A DNA stretch of 64,000 nucleotides from Mangifera indica (lineage: Eukaryota > Streptophyta > Magnoliopsida > Sapindales > Anacardiaceae), in assembly GCF_011075055.1 (NCBI RefSeq), contig NC_058140.1, positions 12,832,668 through 12,896,667 of the forward strand. Reading direction: 5' to 3'. Each line of letters begins with the position of its first letter. The first letter of the stretch is position 1. Shown one piece after another: positions 10,565 to 22,669 of the stretch. Under the pieces are notes generated by a model, which worked only from the letters and a program-made list of their open reading frames with translations, did no database searches and was not told the origin of the DNA. The translations under genes and the position numbers were made by a program.

Positions 10565-13538
10565 TCAAAGGCTGTGATGAGTGTGATTCATGGTGGGGTG
10601 ATGGAGAGGTGGTGGGGCAGTGGTGTTGAGAGTATGAGGAGGTGGTGGCGGCAGTGCTTGTGGTGGACACTGGTAACATTTAGTGAACAGCCCAAATGTG
10701 TCAATTTGGTGAATAAAATTGATCATGCTTGCCCACCCTCCGAACCCAAACCCAACCACCAGCACCCACACCACTATAAACACATTGATTGTATATGTGC
10801 CAATCCATCGCCCAACGAACCTTGGTGGCTGCTCAACCGCATTCTGCATCACATCACAGTCGTCCATCAGTGTCATATTAAAATAATACAATCTTTTATT
10901 GCTAATTAATGAATCAGTTTTTGAAATAATAGAAAAAAGGAGCTATCCAGAAAAAATTCTGCCAGATTGTCGCAGCAAGAATCTTGTGCTTTTTGCAGCT
11001 CATGAGGCCGAATATAGGCAAATCAAAGATAAAGAACATCAAGTTTCTTTATATTTATATATGTAACAAAGGTAACAGAAAGATGATCAATAATATTAAA
11101 TCCCAAATATTATCAACTTGGGAGAATGACCAGGAGCTGGTCTGCTTGACTGTGACAAGACGCTGTTGTCTGATCAGTTTCTTGTTCTTTACTCTACTTA
11201 TTTATAACCCCACCTAATAATTAAATTATTAAATTAAATATAAGCTTGATTAACACTGTTCAGTCAAGATTAGACACTAATAATATAGGCTGACAAAAGT
11301 TGATTAGTTTTTCCTTGATATGATATTTCGGGTGTCTACTTTTATTATTGATATTAATTACCTCTCGGGCAGCCGCTGATTTGAAGGTGAAGACGTGGGC
11401 TAAGGCAGGGATAATGTAGACAGTGAAGCTGACCAGAAGTGATCCAACGGTCGAGTTTATGGGGCCAAAAAATGGGAAGATGATAGCCAAGAACCAAATG
11501 GGGATGACCACAGGCAATCTGGCTGCTGCTCTTTTGCATAAACTCTTGCACTCATGCAACCCTATGGCTTTCTCCCATACAAAATACAATGGCGTGCAGG
11601 CAAATCCAAATGTAATAAACTGCATAAATAATGAATAATCAAACACCAGTCAAAACAAATCAATACACTACTATTACATATTCATTAATTTGCAGACATA
11701 TTTATTTGCTTGCCTGGTGGATGAGCATTAAAATGACAGCCATGTCTCGGAAGGGGGATTTGGGGAGAAGGGCAAAGGCGTTGGAGTGACTAAGAAGCAT
11801 GTCTCCAAATGCCCAGTAAACAGCTGATGCGGAGGGCAGTGTCAGTGTCAATACATACAGAGTCGCCAATAAGTATATGGCCTTGAACTTTTGAGGCTTC
11901 CACATAGCGTGCATTATCTCCCTGTAGCCCCACAAGATTTTCAATTAATTTCATTGTTATTAATTGATCAAACAATAATAAGCTTCATTAATGGCCTAGG
12001 ATTCATTGATGAAGCTGGACCAATCTTGGCCCTGTTTCATGATAAAAGCAAAAGGAACGAGAAAGATGATTGGCTTTTTTACATTGAAAAGGAAACTTAA
12101 GGGGGTTTCCCAAGAAAACCAGACTTTTTGCCTCCCACGCTCATGAAGGGCAATCTGGGTATGAAAATGTATGCAGCAATAGTTTATATACTGATAAAAA
12201 AGAGATTGGTCAATAGATCACATGGCTAGATCATGCCTAAAGAAGTGAAGTTTCAGTCTCTTTCAGTAATGACGTTAAGCCTCTGGTTTTTCTCCCACAT
12301 GCATTTATCTTTTTTGTAAATAAAAATCCTCCAATGAACAGCTTAAAGACAGACAAATAGAAATAGTTAAAATACACGGATTTGTCTTACACAGTAACGG
12401 CATGTCCCCCAAATGTGTAGAGAATGTTTGTGGCTCCTGTAAAGTATAACACCAACTTGGTTGGACCTGAATGTTTCACTCCTTCCACCTATTTTCATTG
12501 AACCGTTAAAATTAAAATTATGTAGACAGCTCATTAACAAGCTTAATGACTGTAAATTTAGATTACCTGGCCATGGATGAGAGAAGCAATGGTGAGATAC
12601 CAAGCTGTGTAAGTTGTCATCACGAGGCCAATAAAAGACCAAATTCTGTAGTTGTGAAATGAAGGGATAAAGACTGTGGTTGCGCAACAAGCCCCGAAGA
12701 TGTAAGTCCAGGTCCTCTTGTCAAGATTGTCATTTATGTAATATATATTGCTGAAATTAACGAACAGAAAAATTAAGAACAACTATAAACCCAGTTGCAG
12801 AAACGGATCAGAGACAGAAGTGATTTTTTGTTTACAGATAAAATAAGAGTAAGAGATTAATCAGTAGAGATACCTTGCACAAGCTATGAGTTGAATCACG
12901 GATCCAAACAGAAGAAAAGTGCAGTTAAAAGCCAAACCCACGTTCCTCCAGTGCTTTCCAAGGAGCCCATCAAGAACTTCGAACCACTAATTAAAATAAT
13001 TCAACAACAGAGAGGATCTACATTAATATAATAGCTCATAATATTATAGAATGAATGAGTGAATGTTGTCTTTTAGGGTTAAGTTCTTTGTAGTATGAAC
13101 CTGAATAACATGGTTTCTGAAATCAACTTTTTCTCTTTCTTTCCTTGTTCTATATTCTACATAGAGTATGCTAATAAGATAAGCCGTCCAGCTCCCCATC
13201 AGCCCATAAAAGAGTTGAAATAGAATGCCTGAGAGCATCCCCAGCTGAGAAAACGAGTATGGAAGTGTAAGCAACACTTGAGCCACCTGAAACAAAACAA
13301 CATGAAATCAACATTAATACAAACTTTTAACTTAAAGAAGTCGTAGCTACTGTTTCATATGAAGAAAGTAAAGAAAGTTAACCTGATTAGAAGCACAGCT
13401 AAACCAAGCGTCATAAACAGAACCGCCATGCCAGAAGAACTTAGAGAGCTTTGATTTGATATCCTGTGGCTTCCCTTCAGTCTCCATCTCTACATAATTC
13501 CCGACAATCACTGTCTCCACAACCTTATCGGCTGCCAT
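10565..13538 (-). CDS. LAX2: auxin influx carrier, AUX1/LAX family (LAX2-like)
   Basis: Eight exons in transcription order: 13538-13383, 13286-13101, 12986-12874, 12750-12567, 12488-12391, 11921-11714, 11619-11362, 10843-10565. All phases agree, giving 493 aa. The family importer is a plasma-membrane proton symporter that brings indole-3-acetic acid into cells, with about 11 membrane spans. Diagnostic stretches include WHGGSVYDAWFSCASNQ (about residues 36-52), YVEYRTRKEREK, NIYYINDNLDKRTWTYIFGA, SGPTKLVLYFTGATNILYTF and QIDTFGLFTKCYQCPP near the C-terminus. The N-terminus (VETVIVGNYVEME...DIKSKLSK) and its position beside a GRP2-type gene favour LAX2 over AUX1 or LAX3. I take the ATG at 13538; an upstream in-frame GTG at 13553 is not a plant start. 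Intron 6 has a GC donor (CAG|GCAAGC). The C-terminal tail after CYQCPP is about 30 residues, rich in Pro and His. Confidence 0.95.
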
Positions 13539-13685
13539 TTCTCTCTCACTCACTCTTATCTCTTTCTTAGTACTCAGTGAGTTCTACAATACCGCACTCA
13601 CTCACTCTATCTCTCTATTGATGACTTGGTTTGTTTGTTTTTAATTCTGTGCTACAATGGAGGTGAAGAAGAGCATATAGATATA

Positions 13686-13702
13686 GAGATATATATATAC
13701 AA
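13686..13702 (-). promoter_or_regulatory. probable TATA box of LAX2
   Basis: On the minus strand the sequence reads GTATATATATATCTC about 150-165 bp before the LAX2 ATG, giving room for a 5' UTR of roughly 120 bp that is rich in GAGA repeats. This is the only good TATA-like run close to the gene. Assignment is by position and composition only. Confidence 0.45.
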
Positions 13703-15096
13703 TACCGCACAGCTGTTTCTTTGCTCTTGAAGGGTGAGAAAGGCAGTGTTTGAAAGGTAATTCAAACTGCGGTTTTTGGGAAGCGAGTAAATCCTCTTTA
13801 GGGAGCGCGTAAAGTTTCGTTAGTTTTTTTTTTTTCTCCTGGGGGGTTTGATGAATTATTCGTAATTATGTGTCCTTTTTAGTAATAGGAAAGGTTTGTT
13901 GTTAGGTCAGAGTGATTAAGATTTTAATGGGAGTGACTAACATTTTCCTACCCAAAGTTTACCTATTAAAATTTTCACCCTCATTGATATCAATAAAATT
14001 TCCCCACCCCAAAAATTAAGCATATATAACAATTTTCCATCCAAAATTAAACTTGGGTAAGAAACAATAGTATTTAAGAGTGATATTACTATCTTATCTC
14101 TACTATTTTATTTTTCAAAATTATCATATAAACCTAAATTAACAAAAATTAAAAGTAATATTTTAAAAGTATAAATTATATAAAAAGTCACTTAGTTTAT
14201 TTTTTTTCACTCTCATCTCTTCTTCTTATATTCTTATAGATAGTGATATTTTTATTGTATATTAAGAGATAAATTATTATTTTTAAAAATATTAGAGGTC
14301 TTTATAAAATTTTTAGGGGGTTATTTGGAATTTAAAAAAATTTAAGGGTTTTTAAAAGTTTTTGAAATATAACTTTTCCCTCTAATAGTTTCAAAAATGA
14401 GAATTACATCTTCAAATAATTAAATAGCATGCAATAGTATTTTTAAGGGTTAAATTGTTATGTTTAAAACATTTGAATATAATAGAAAATTATTGTTTTT
14501 TTATTTTTAGAATTAATAGAGAGTAGAATTACTATTTTACTTTTACACAATTAGTTTTTTAATAGATTTTGAATTTAGGTAAAAAAAATATTATTTATAT
14601 AAACTAGGGGTGAATAAGTTTTTTTGACCAAACCTTCGGTGGACCAATGTAATTTACTCTTTTTTATAGTAATAGTGTTGGGAGCGTGAGAGGCTTGTCC
14701 GCACGAGGGGGTCTCCCCGGTTCCCGAGCTGATAATCACAATTATCATTCTCCCTAATCAATCCTTAATCCTTTCCACTAATCTCTAACATGCCATTTTG
14801 CAATTTTAGAATTTACAACGTGTTTAAACTGAAAATAACGTTAACGTGGTAAAGGGTAATATAGTAAAAATGGAGCAGCAGTGTAGATGAACAAGGAACA
14901 TAGGGGAAGACAAATGGAATGGAAGAAGTGAAGGAAATTATAACAAAGTAGACCGCATGATTGCAGCCAAACGGGCGTGGTCTCTTCATAACAACCATCA
15001 AAAAGCTGCTTTGTTCACATGCCCAATACCCAATCCCATTTTTAACTCCAATGTCTTATTTCTTGTGCATTTGGAATAGGCTAGATTTTTAAATTA
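13703..15096. other. LAX2 upstream region, possible decayed MITE
   Basis: AT-rich. Around 13940-14640 there are phrases resembling the MULE-MITE interior and ends (CCTACCCAAAGTTTACC at the left, TTTTTTTGACCAAACC at the right), but I could not find a target duplication or convincing termini. A GC-rich patch near 14690-14730 was examined as a tRNA and rejected. No gene supported. Confidence 0.4.
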
Positions 15097-15865
15097 GAGA
15101 AAATAACTATTTCCCACTCAAATTTTAGTCCACTTTCAAACTCACACATACGAGAGATAAAAAATTTAAACTTTCACTCATGGTCAAACTATTATCTAAA
15201 TTTTCAGTTAGAAACAGAGGTAAAATACTTATAAACTTTAAAATTTTATTATTTTTCTCCTTCAGGTTTTAAAAACTAACACCTCAATCTATTCTCAAAG
15301 TTTAAAAAATTTAGATTTCACCCTTAAGGTTTGCTTCCTTCTCTAGCCACCATCGACGACTGACGCTTTCCATCGATCTCCCATCTCCGACTATAGAGGA
15401 TGACGAAGGACGACTCTTCGTCTCCTAGATTTGTTGTCTATATCTGGAAGAATAGATGAAGGATGACGCTTCATTGTTCTTCGTTGCACCAGGAGAAGGA
15501 GGAGGTCGGAGACAATGTCGGAAGATGATATTGAAGAGTGGGGGTGAAATTTTTATTTTTGAAAGTAATGGGGACGACTGAGTTTTAAAAAAATAGAAAC
15601 CCTACGTTTGGGGGTGAAAATATTACTTTTCAAAATTTGAAAACGTTAAGTAAAGGTGAAATGTTAATTTCTAAAACCTAGGAGAGCTGGGAGTAATAAC
15701 CTTTATAACTTTTTAATATTAACAATAAAATAACTATTTTACCCCTCCATTTAACAGAAAAAATTAACAGAAATTTAGCTATGGATGGGAGTTAGGGTTT
15801 TTCATCTCCCACGGGTGTGGGTTTGAGATTGGGTTAAAATTTGGGTGGGAAATAGTCCTTTTCCC
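15097..15865. mobile_element. MULE-type MITE, copy 3
   Basis: A 769-bp element with inverted ends (AACTATTTCCCACTC near the left, TTTGGGTGGGAAATAGTCC near the right). The outermost bases have diverged from GGCC. Flanks TTTAAATTA and TTTAAATAA match at 8 of 9 positions. The interior has the family's GACGAAG/CTTCGTC-rich core at about 15350-15540. An ATT microsatellite follows at 15869-15906. Confidence 0.8.
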
Positions 15866-15958
15866 TTTAAATAATAATAATAATTATTATTATTATTATT
15901 ATTATATTTTTTGCATCATGCCCATATATTCTGTAGGGCCAAAATGGGATTTAGAATA

Positions 15959-16658
15959 AGTCAAAGGACTATCTCCCACCCAAGTTTAAATCCAATTTCA
16001 AAAATACACTTAGATAGTTCAAAAACCCGCGTATTTACCTATGAGTTAACTTCTGTTAGAAGTAAGGATAAAATCATTATTTTATTATTAAACTCTAAAA
16101 ATTTACATAATTTTTCTCCCTTAGTTTAAAAAACTAATAATTTTTTCGCATGAATAAATTTTGAAAAGTTGCATTTCCCCTTTAAGGTTTCAATTTTTCA
16201 AATGATCCATCAAAATCTAACCGCCATAGAGAATAAGCGTCGACGAAGTTCAATGGAGAAGAAGTGTCTTTGGTCAATGCTTCTAGGCAATGCATCGTCA
16301 TCCAAATTTGGATGACGATGCATTGGCTAGAAGCTTCGAAAAAGGATGTTTCTTCTTCGTCGAACTTCATCGACGTTTCTTCTCTGCAGCAGCCAGATTT
16401 CGATGGACCACTTGAAAAATTGAAGCCCTAAAAAAGAAATACAACTTTTAAAATTTTAATTATGAAAAAAATTGTAAATTTTCTAAACTAAGAAAGGTAA
16501 ATGATATAAATTTTTAAAGTTTAATGGTAAAATGATAATTTTGTCTTTATCTCTAAGAGAAAATTATAATAGAAGTTTGACTATGAGCGAGTATTTGGAA
16601 TTTTGAGTTATCACATATGTCTTTTTTAAAATGTGGGGTAGGAAATAGTACTTTGGCC
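15959..16658. mobile_element. MULE-type MITE, copy 4 (perfect 9-bp duplication)
   Basis: A 700-bp element, left AGTCAAAGGACTATCTCCCA, right ...GGAAATAGTACTTTGGCC, flanked by perfect TTTAGAATA repeats (15950-15958 and 16659-16667). The centre (about 16225-16375) is a strong palindrome: AATGCATCGTCATCCAAATT on one arm and its complement immediately after, with GACGAAG-type arms further out. Confidence 0.92.
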
Positions 16659-16667
16659 TTTAGAATA

Positions 16668-18342
16668 TTGTACTCTTTTCTAATTTTATTTCTTTTCTAT
16701 TTATTGCTTACTTCATTATTGATATTCCCTACTTCTCCTCTTTTGACAGCCAAATCTGATATTCTCTCTTTACACAACAAAAGTGAATATCTCTCTATCT
16801 TCCATAGGAATAATTGCTTGCATTCAAACTTTATTCCATTTTTATTTTCCATGGTAATTGTGGGTTTGATAAAATATATAAAAGGATAAATGTAGACCTT
16901 AATAGACCATCTCCTTGGTGGGTATTATGTTCTCCTAGAATCTATGAATTACCTCTTCTTATTTTATAATTTCTAATATTATAGACCCTATTTACCCTCA
17001 CAAATGGCATAGATACCCAAAGAACATTATTCATGATAAAAAAATATTGATATGTCATTGATTAAATCTACGTACACCCACTATACTCGGGTGGATATGA
17101 ATAGGATTGAGTCTGAATATCCCTTGACTTAAATTCAATTTGAATAAAAAATAATCTGATTCAAATTTATTGATTTAAAATTAAGTCTGACTCAAGTTTG
17201 ATTCAAATGAAAAATAATTTAATTAAGTTCGGTTCAAGTTTAACTCAATTTCATAGCTCGAATCAATAGTTCAAATAGCTTAGTTTGGCTCAAATTGATT
17301 ATTCAAATATATAACTCGGATTTGTAACTCGAGTTCATAGTTCATTAATAAAATGACGTCATTTTACTTAAATGATATTAAAAATTACTAATTCGAACCA
17401 CAAATTCAAGTCAAACTGAGCTACAAATTCAAATTATGAATTTGGGTTGATTCATGTCATAAATTTGAATTAAATTGAGTCATGAACTAGAACTAATGAT
17501 TCAAGTCAAACTCAAACCAAACACTTTGTAGCTTAAATTTGACTCAATTTAAAAAATGAGTCAAATCTTTTAGCTTGAATTCAAATCAAACTAAATTAAA
17601 TCAAATCAACTTTCAAGAGCGAGTAAGCTCGAATCATATCCAAACCTAAGTCAAATATAGTAAGAGAAATCTTTGTGCACCAATAATCATAAATAAATTT
17701 GATTTTAATTGATCTCATAAACAAAGTAATTTTTATATCATAGTAAATTATGAACTTTTTGAGCTAGAGAGATTATTGTTGATTATTCTTCAACCCATGA
17801 TGATTTTGTCTTGATCTCAATAAATTAGAGAGAAAACCCATCTCATCTCTCTTATGATTAAAAACAAAAGCAAATGGGTAGTTGCAGGGAAACATTTTCA
17901 TCACAATCACATCACCTGAAAACAATTGCCAGTGCTTTGTGTCTCCTTGACCCAATTTAGTGTTCTCACAAAGTATCACATTTCTGCATGCTCTCCTCTC
18001 TCAACACAATTTATTTGATGAATTGGTAGGAGATATCAATTCAAAATAAATGTGTAATTATATAATTAAATAATTTTAAATTAAAAATAAAATAATATTA
18101 TTTATATAATAATATATTATTTATATATATAAATTACGTATCAAAAAGTGAATATTCATAAGATTCCTCCCAAGTGTGTGAATGAGTGAGGGTTTTCTGA
18201 CCATTGCTGATGCAGCCTTCTGCGCATGTTTTGAAGCAATTAACACCTATGAATTCCCCACCGACATTCATCTTATTACAGACAATATTTTCATTTAAAT
18301 TTTCCACTTAACCCTGTTTCTTTCATGTAATTATGAGGTACA
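16668..18342. other. intergenic with a Gln/Ser-codon-like AT repeat, no gene
   Basis: No gene supported. From about 17085 to 17652 the sequence is a dense weave of TCAAATT/AATTTGA words, with GGGTGGATATGAATAGGA at the left and a roughly inverted CATATCCAAACC at the right. It looks like a degenerate foldback element, but I could not find a target duplication. A copy of the AT-rich core repeat lies at about 18050-18135. Confidence 0.4.
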
Positions 18343-18351
18343 CATCCAATG

Positions 18352-19499
18352 GGCCAAAAGATTGTTTTCCCAAAGGTTTGTTGAAATGACAAATTCCCAC
18401 CATTAAGTTTCAAAAAATCAAATTGCTACCCATTATTCACTTCCGTTAATGAATTACATTATTTGCAGTAAAAAAGATGATTCATTTTAACAATTTACCA
18501 CTAATAGGAACCTAAGAAAGAAATTAATTTGTACTAATGTCTTGTAATTTAAATATCTCATGTTAATCTAATTAGTTTTTATTATTTTATTTGAATCCCA
18601 AACTCCCTAAATAACTATCTAGAAATTTTTGTTGGAATAAATTTCTAGACGGAAATCAAATTTTTATTAAACCCCACATTATAGATTTTTTTATCCATCA
18701 AATTTAATAAATATGAAACTATTTTTTTAATCTCTCTATATATAGTTTGATTCGATTCCTTGCTTGTAGCTTCAAATATCTTATATAATAGATTTTTTTG
18801 TTCCCTTAACTAGTTAAATTACAATTATTATGCTTTTTGACAATAGATTTTCATTACACCCTCGTATAATAGAATTCTTGGGCATAACATAGAATTTTCA
18901 TTAAAGAACAAGAACAACTAATTCCATAAAATAAAATTAGTATCCCTCACAAAATTGAAGTCTTGGGATTTCTAACTTTATGCTAAAGGATCAATTGTCT
19001 CGTAATAGAAGGCTTTGATATTTGTTTTTATTTAGGGAGATTATTATGTTTAACCTATAATGTATATGCCTTACATTTATTATATATACATCACATATAC
19101 ATTTGTAAACATAGAAAATGATGGGATAACTAGGATTAGATTCAAATTGAACCCGTTTAAGCTTGAAACGAGTCAATCATAAGCAAACTTGAGCTTGAGT
19201 TTGCTCATCAAAATTTATAAATTAAAAATTTTAATACAAAACGACGTCGTTTTGATCAATATATATTAAAACGATTTCATTTTAATATATATTAAAATGA
19301 GTTTGCTCATTAAACTTTGGTTCTAGAGTAATTTACACTAATAAAGCAAAATCATTTAATCTTAAACAATATAAAGAATAATATTCTTTCACCTTGAAAG
19401 AAGGTGAAGAAGATAAAAGGTGGAAATTTAACTTTTTCAAACTTAAAGATCAACATCGGATAGTCCATCAAATCTTGGGCGGAGACTAGTCATTTGACC
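18352..19499. mobile_element. MULE-type MITE, copy 5 (perfect 9-bp duplication)
   Basis: An 1148-bp element bounded by perfect CATCCAATG repeats (18343-18351 and 19500-19508). Left end GGCCAAAAGATTGTTTTCCC, right end ...GGAGACTAGTCATTTGACC. It is longer than most copies. A segment at about 19135-19320 with AAACGACGTCGTTTTGAT and repeated AGTTTGCTCAT words looks like a separate insertion or rearrangement inside it. Confidence 0.88.
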
Positions 19500-19508
19500 C
19501 ATCCAATG

Positions 19509-21629
19509 TTTGTGTTCTTATTCCTTCCGACTCTTTCACTGGCCTTGTTTATTTATTTAAGAAAAAACAACCCACTGAATATCTAACACATTTTTCAAAA
19601 TTTCCATCACATTTAAAATCTTATTAGAAATCTAAATTCAGATATAAATCCATAACTCGAATCAATTCAGAAATATGTTATATTAATGTTACAAATTCGG
19701 ACTACAGAAAGAAGAAATCTTGAAGAACATTTGAATTTTTTTGAAAATGATATAAAGTTATTGAATGAAACTAGACATGGCATGCAAATTCTCCTACATT
19801 ATGTCTACCAAACTATAGAGAAAATCATTAGACAAAGCGTATTCAATATGATTGATTTGTATTGAGAAACATCAAAATTAATCCTTTGCATTTCATTCAT
19901 TCTCATAATGTACCCAAATAATTTTGTAGCATGGCACGAGAACTTAGCCTGCTGAGAATGGTGGATCCACTGCAACAATAGTCCATCACGCTATGTCAAA
20001 ATATGATGAACAATAATTCACTTACAAACAATTATTGGAAATTTCCCATCATGGATTGCAAGATCAATCTCCCTTTATCAACACTAGCTTTAATAGTTTT
20101 GTTTCTCTTTTCTAAAGAAAGATTATCAACAACAACATCATCATCATCATCAGGTCAACCCGGAATTCAAATGGGTCGAATTATTTTTTAAAGAAACAAG
20201 ATTTTCTCGTCATAATATGACAAAGGGTATTGTCAAATGGGTCAAATTGTTTAAGCCAAGTTTTGCTTTTTGGTACTTAAAAGAGATGAAAATGGAGCCT
20301 GTGCTTTGACTTGAGATATGGAAATTGACTCAAGAGTGGTCCACTCCACTCCATTATCAAAAAGAATTTTAATGAGGCTATATAATTTATTTAAACGCCC
20401 AATAACGATCGAAGAAACACCATGATGCAAAAATTCTCTTTATGGCCTCCAAATTGGAAGCAAAGTTTAGCAGCAAAAAGAATCCTACAGTGAAAATAAA
20501 ACTTTGTCAATCTACCTTTGTGCCATTTTTGTTTCACCACTAAAGTTGGGTCATTTCAAAGCACAATAAAGTTTCTCCAATATGTCTCATTTGCTCTTTC
20601 TTGGCATTTGAACTGGCCTTGCTCCCTTTGGCCATACAGGAAAAGATGAAACTGGGAAAATAGGTATAAATACGAATTCAAATATTAATCAATAATATTT
20701 TATGAATTAACGATGAATATAAATATGAGTTATATAATAATATATATTTATCATGTTTAAATGCATATAACTTAATTTGGTAGTATTTGATTGAGTGATT
20801 TTGAAGTGAAAAAAAAAGATAAATAAAAGGATGAACGAAATTATTAAACCTAATTAAATTCAGGAATATTTAATTGGGCTAGAGGAAAGGCCCAACCCTG
20901 AACCAGGCGGGTGGAGTTTGGCTAAGCCCAAAGTTTAAATGTCTAGTTCTTAAACACATTTTTCCCTTTGCAAGTAAATCACGCGACAGAGGAGTGACGT
21001 GGCAAGCGTTGATTGACTGGCAATACCGACTCCATAAATACCGTTTTACTCCCGCTCAACAATTTCATTCACGCACTTCACTTCACTTCCCGCGGAAATC
21101 AGAATTAAGACACGCCATTCTTATTCTTAATCTGCGCACGCCTAACAACCTGTGGAGTACGTTAGTCCCGAGGCTTCCGCTGTCCCCGGTAACCGGAGTT
21201 TATGACAGTCGTAGGCGTGGGTCTTTGATTGGGCTGTCAGGTACCCTACTGTCAGTGTAGAAATCATTAGTTTTATGCCTAAATGAATCTCAGAAATTTC
21301 AGTTTTTACGAGTTTTTTATTACTTAATTACAATATGCAATTTTTAATCACAACTTGTGTTAATGATGGTTTGTTCTAGAAATTTATGTGACTTTACACA
21401 TAATCATATTATATTTTATGTAATGAATTACATAAGTGATTATATGAAGAGCATAATTTGTAAATTAAAGCCTTTTAGCTTGATTCCAAGTGCCACCTTT
21501 GTTGGATATTATCAATTTGTGACAATTTCAGGAGTATTAGTTGGTTGATAATTTGAAGTAATTTTCAGGGTATAGTATTGTTGAATAATTGATTGATAAT
21601 TTTCCCTTGTTTAGACAAAGTTTGCTGGA
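19509..21629. other. upstream region of the Myb/SANT-like gene
   Basis: No independent gene supported. The last 700 bases are less AT-rich (about 20950-21260) and may hold the promoter and a 5' UTR exon of the gene starting at 21630. A TTTAG acceptor-like site occurs just before its ATG, at about 21610-21615. A 267-bp open frame at 20994-21260 matches nothing I know. Confidence 0.4.
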
Positions 21630-22669
21630 ATGTCTGGTGCACAAGATGGGATCCTAGGTCGACCCAAGGCAGAATGGACACCGTCTCGCGATGCTTATTT
21701 GGTTGAGCTTTTGATTGAGCAGCATAATTGTGGAAGAACTGCCTACAATGAATTTAAGAATGAAGTCATTAAATCTGTGACACGCGATTTTAACAACAAG
21801 TTTAGCATGAATTTAGAAGAGAATCAGATAAAGAACCGGTACAATGTGATGAAGAAGGATTATGGTGTTGTTAAAACTCTACTTACTCATACCGGGTTTG
21901 GTTGGGATGAAACCCGACAAATGGTTGTTGCTGATGATAAAGTTTGGGATACCTATATTTCGGTATGAACTATGCTGCATTGGTTTACAAATTGTTTTGG
22001 AGTTTACTCCAAAAAGCTGATGACATATTGTTGTAGGTGCGAAGTGAAGCGAGGCCTTTCAGACGTAAAAGCTTTCCCCTGTATAAGCAAATGTCCGTCA
22101 TATTTGAAGGTATATTCTACTATGATTTTCCTAATATAATTGAGTTGAATTTTGTGTTTCCTCAAGCAATTTTGGATGCTTCCATTGCAGGAGAAAGAGC
22201 TACTGGTAAATGCATTCCAAGTGGAGTACCTTTGGTGACTGAAGAGGGACATAGTAACACAGAGACTGTGAGATCATCAGAACCTACTAATGTACCTACA
22301 CAAATAGTTGATGGCACTGTTGATTCCGATTCAATGATGCGGGTAAATGACACACTGCCAAAGAAGCGAAAATCTGTAGGTCCAGCGGCATCCGGTCGGA
22401 AGAGAAAAGCTTACTATAACATAAGTGAGACGATAGAGAATGCTTTGTATGAGATGTTCTCAGCAGCCACATTTAAAGCAGCCCAGAGGAATTCATTGAG
22501 GGAGAAAACATTGTATCAGAAATGTCTGGAGGATTTGCAGAAATTGGAAGAGTTGGATGGCATTGAGTTTGCAAAAGCTGTGCATGTTCTCAAAGACGAT
22601 AAGAATGCAATCGCATTCATGACCATTAAAGGACCCAGACGGCTAATCTGGTTGAGGTCTCTATGGTAA
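21630..22669 (+). CDS. Myb/SANT-like DNA-binding domain protein (LIMYB-like)
   Basis: Three exons: 21630-21962, 22037-22109, 22191-22669; 294 aa. Residues about 12-112 form a Myb/SANT-like domain (Myb_DNA-bind_3 type) with key tryptophans W16, W92 and W106 and motifs EWTPSRDAYLVELL and KNRYNVMKKDY. The linker carries nuclear-localisation-type basic clusters PKKRK (192-196) and GRKRK. The C-terminal helix region (LYQKCLEDLQKLEEL...FMTIKGPRRLIWL) is the usual tail of this family, which includes L10-interacting MYB proteins and relatives of PIF/Harbinger Myb-like proteins. Likely a nuclear DNA-binding protein; target unknown. Oddities: intron 2 (81 nt) has canonical ends but is a multiple of three and open, so retention would add 27 residues; and the final ATG|GTAAGC could be a donor spliced to an acceptor near 23036, changing the last residues. 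No partner in the Arabidopsis gene order I recall. Confidence 0.8.

Noticed and set aside
10574..10909. Plus-strand open frame of 111 codons
   Set aside because: It is the complement of LAX2 exon 8, whose minus-strand reading matches the family exactly.
13536..13553. A longer LAX2 N-terminus (five extra residues)
   Set aside because: It would need a GTG start. The ATG at 13538 begins the sequence expected for the family.
13935..14640. A further MULE-MITE copy upstream of LAX2
   Set aside because: Some interior phrases match, but the ends are too diverged and no target duplication is visible. It is mentioned only as a possible decayed copy.
14690..14730. Short GC-rich patch resembling a tRNA T-arm (GGTTCCCGAGCT)
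   Set aside because: I could not fold the neighbouring bases into acceptor, D and anticodon arms of the right size.
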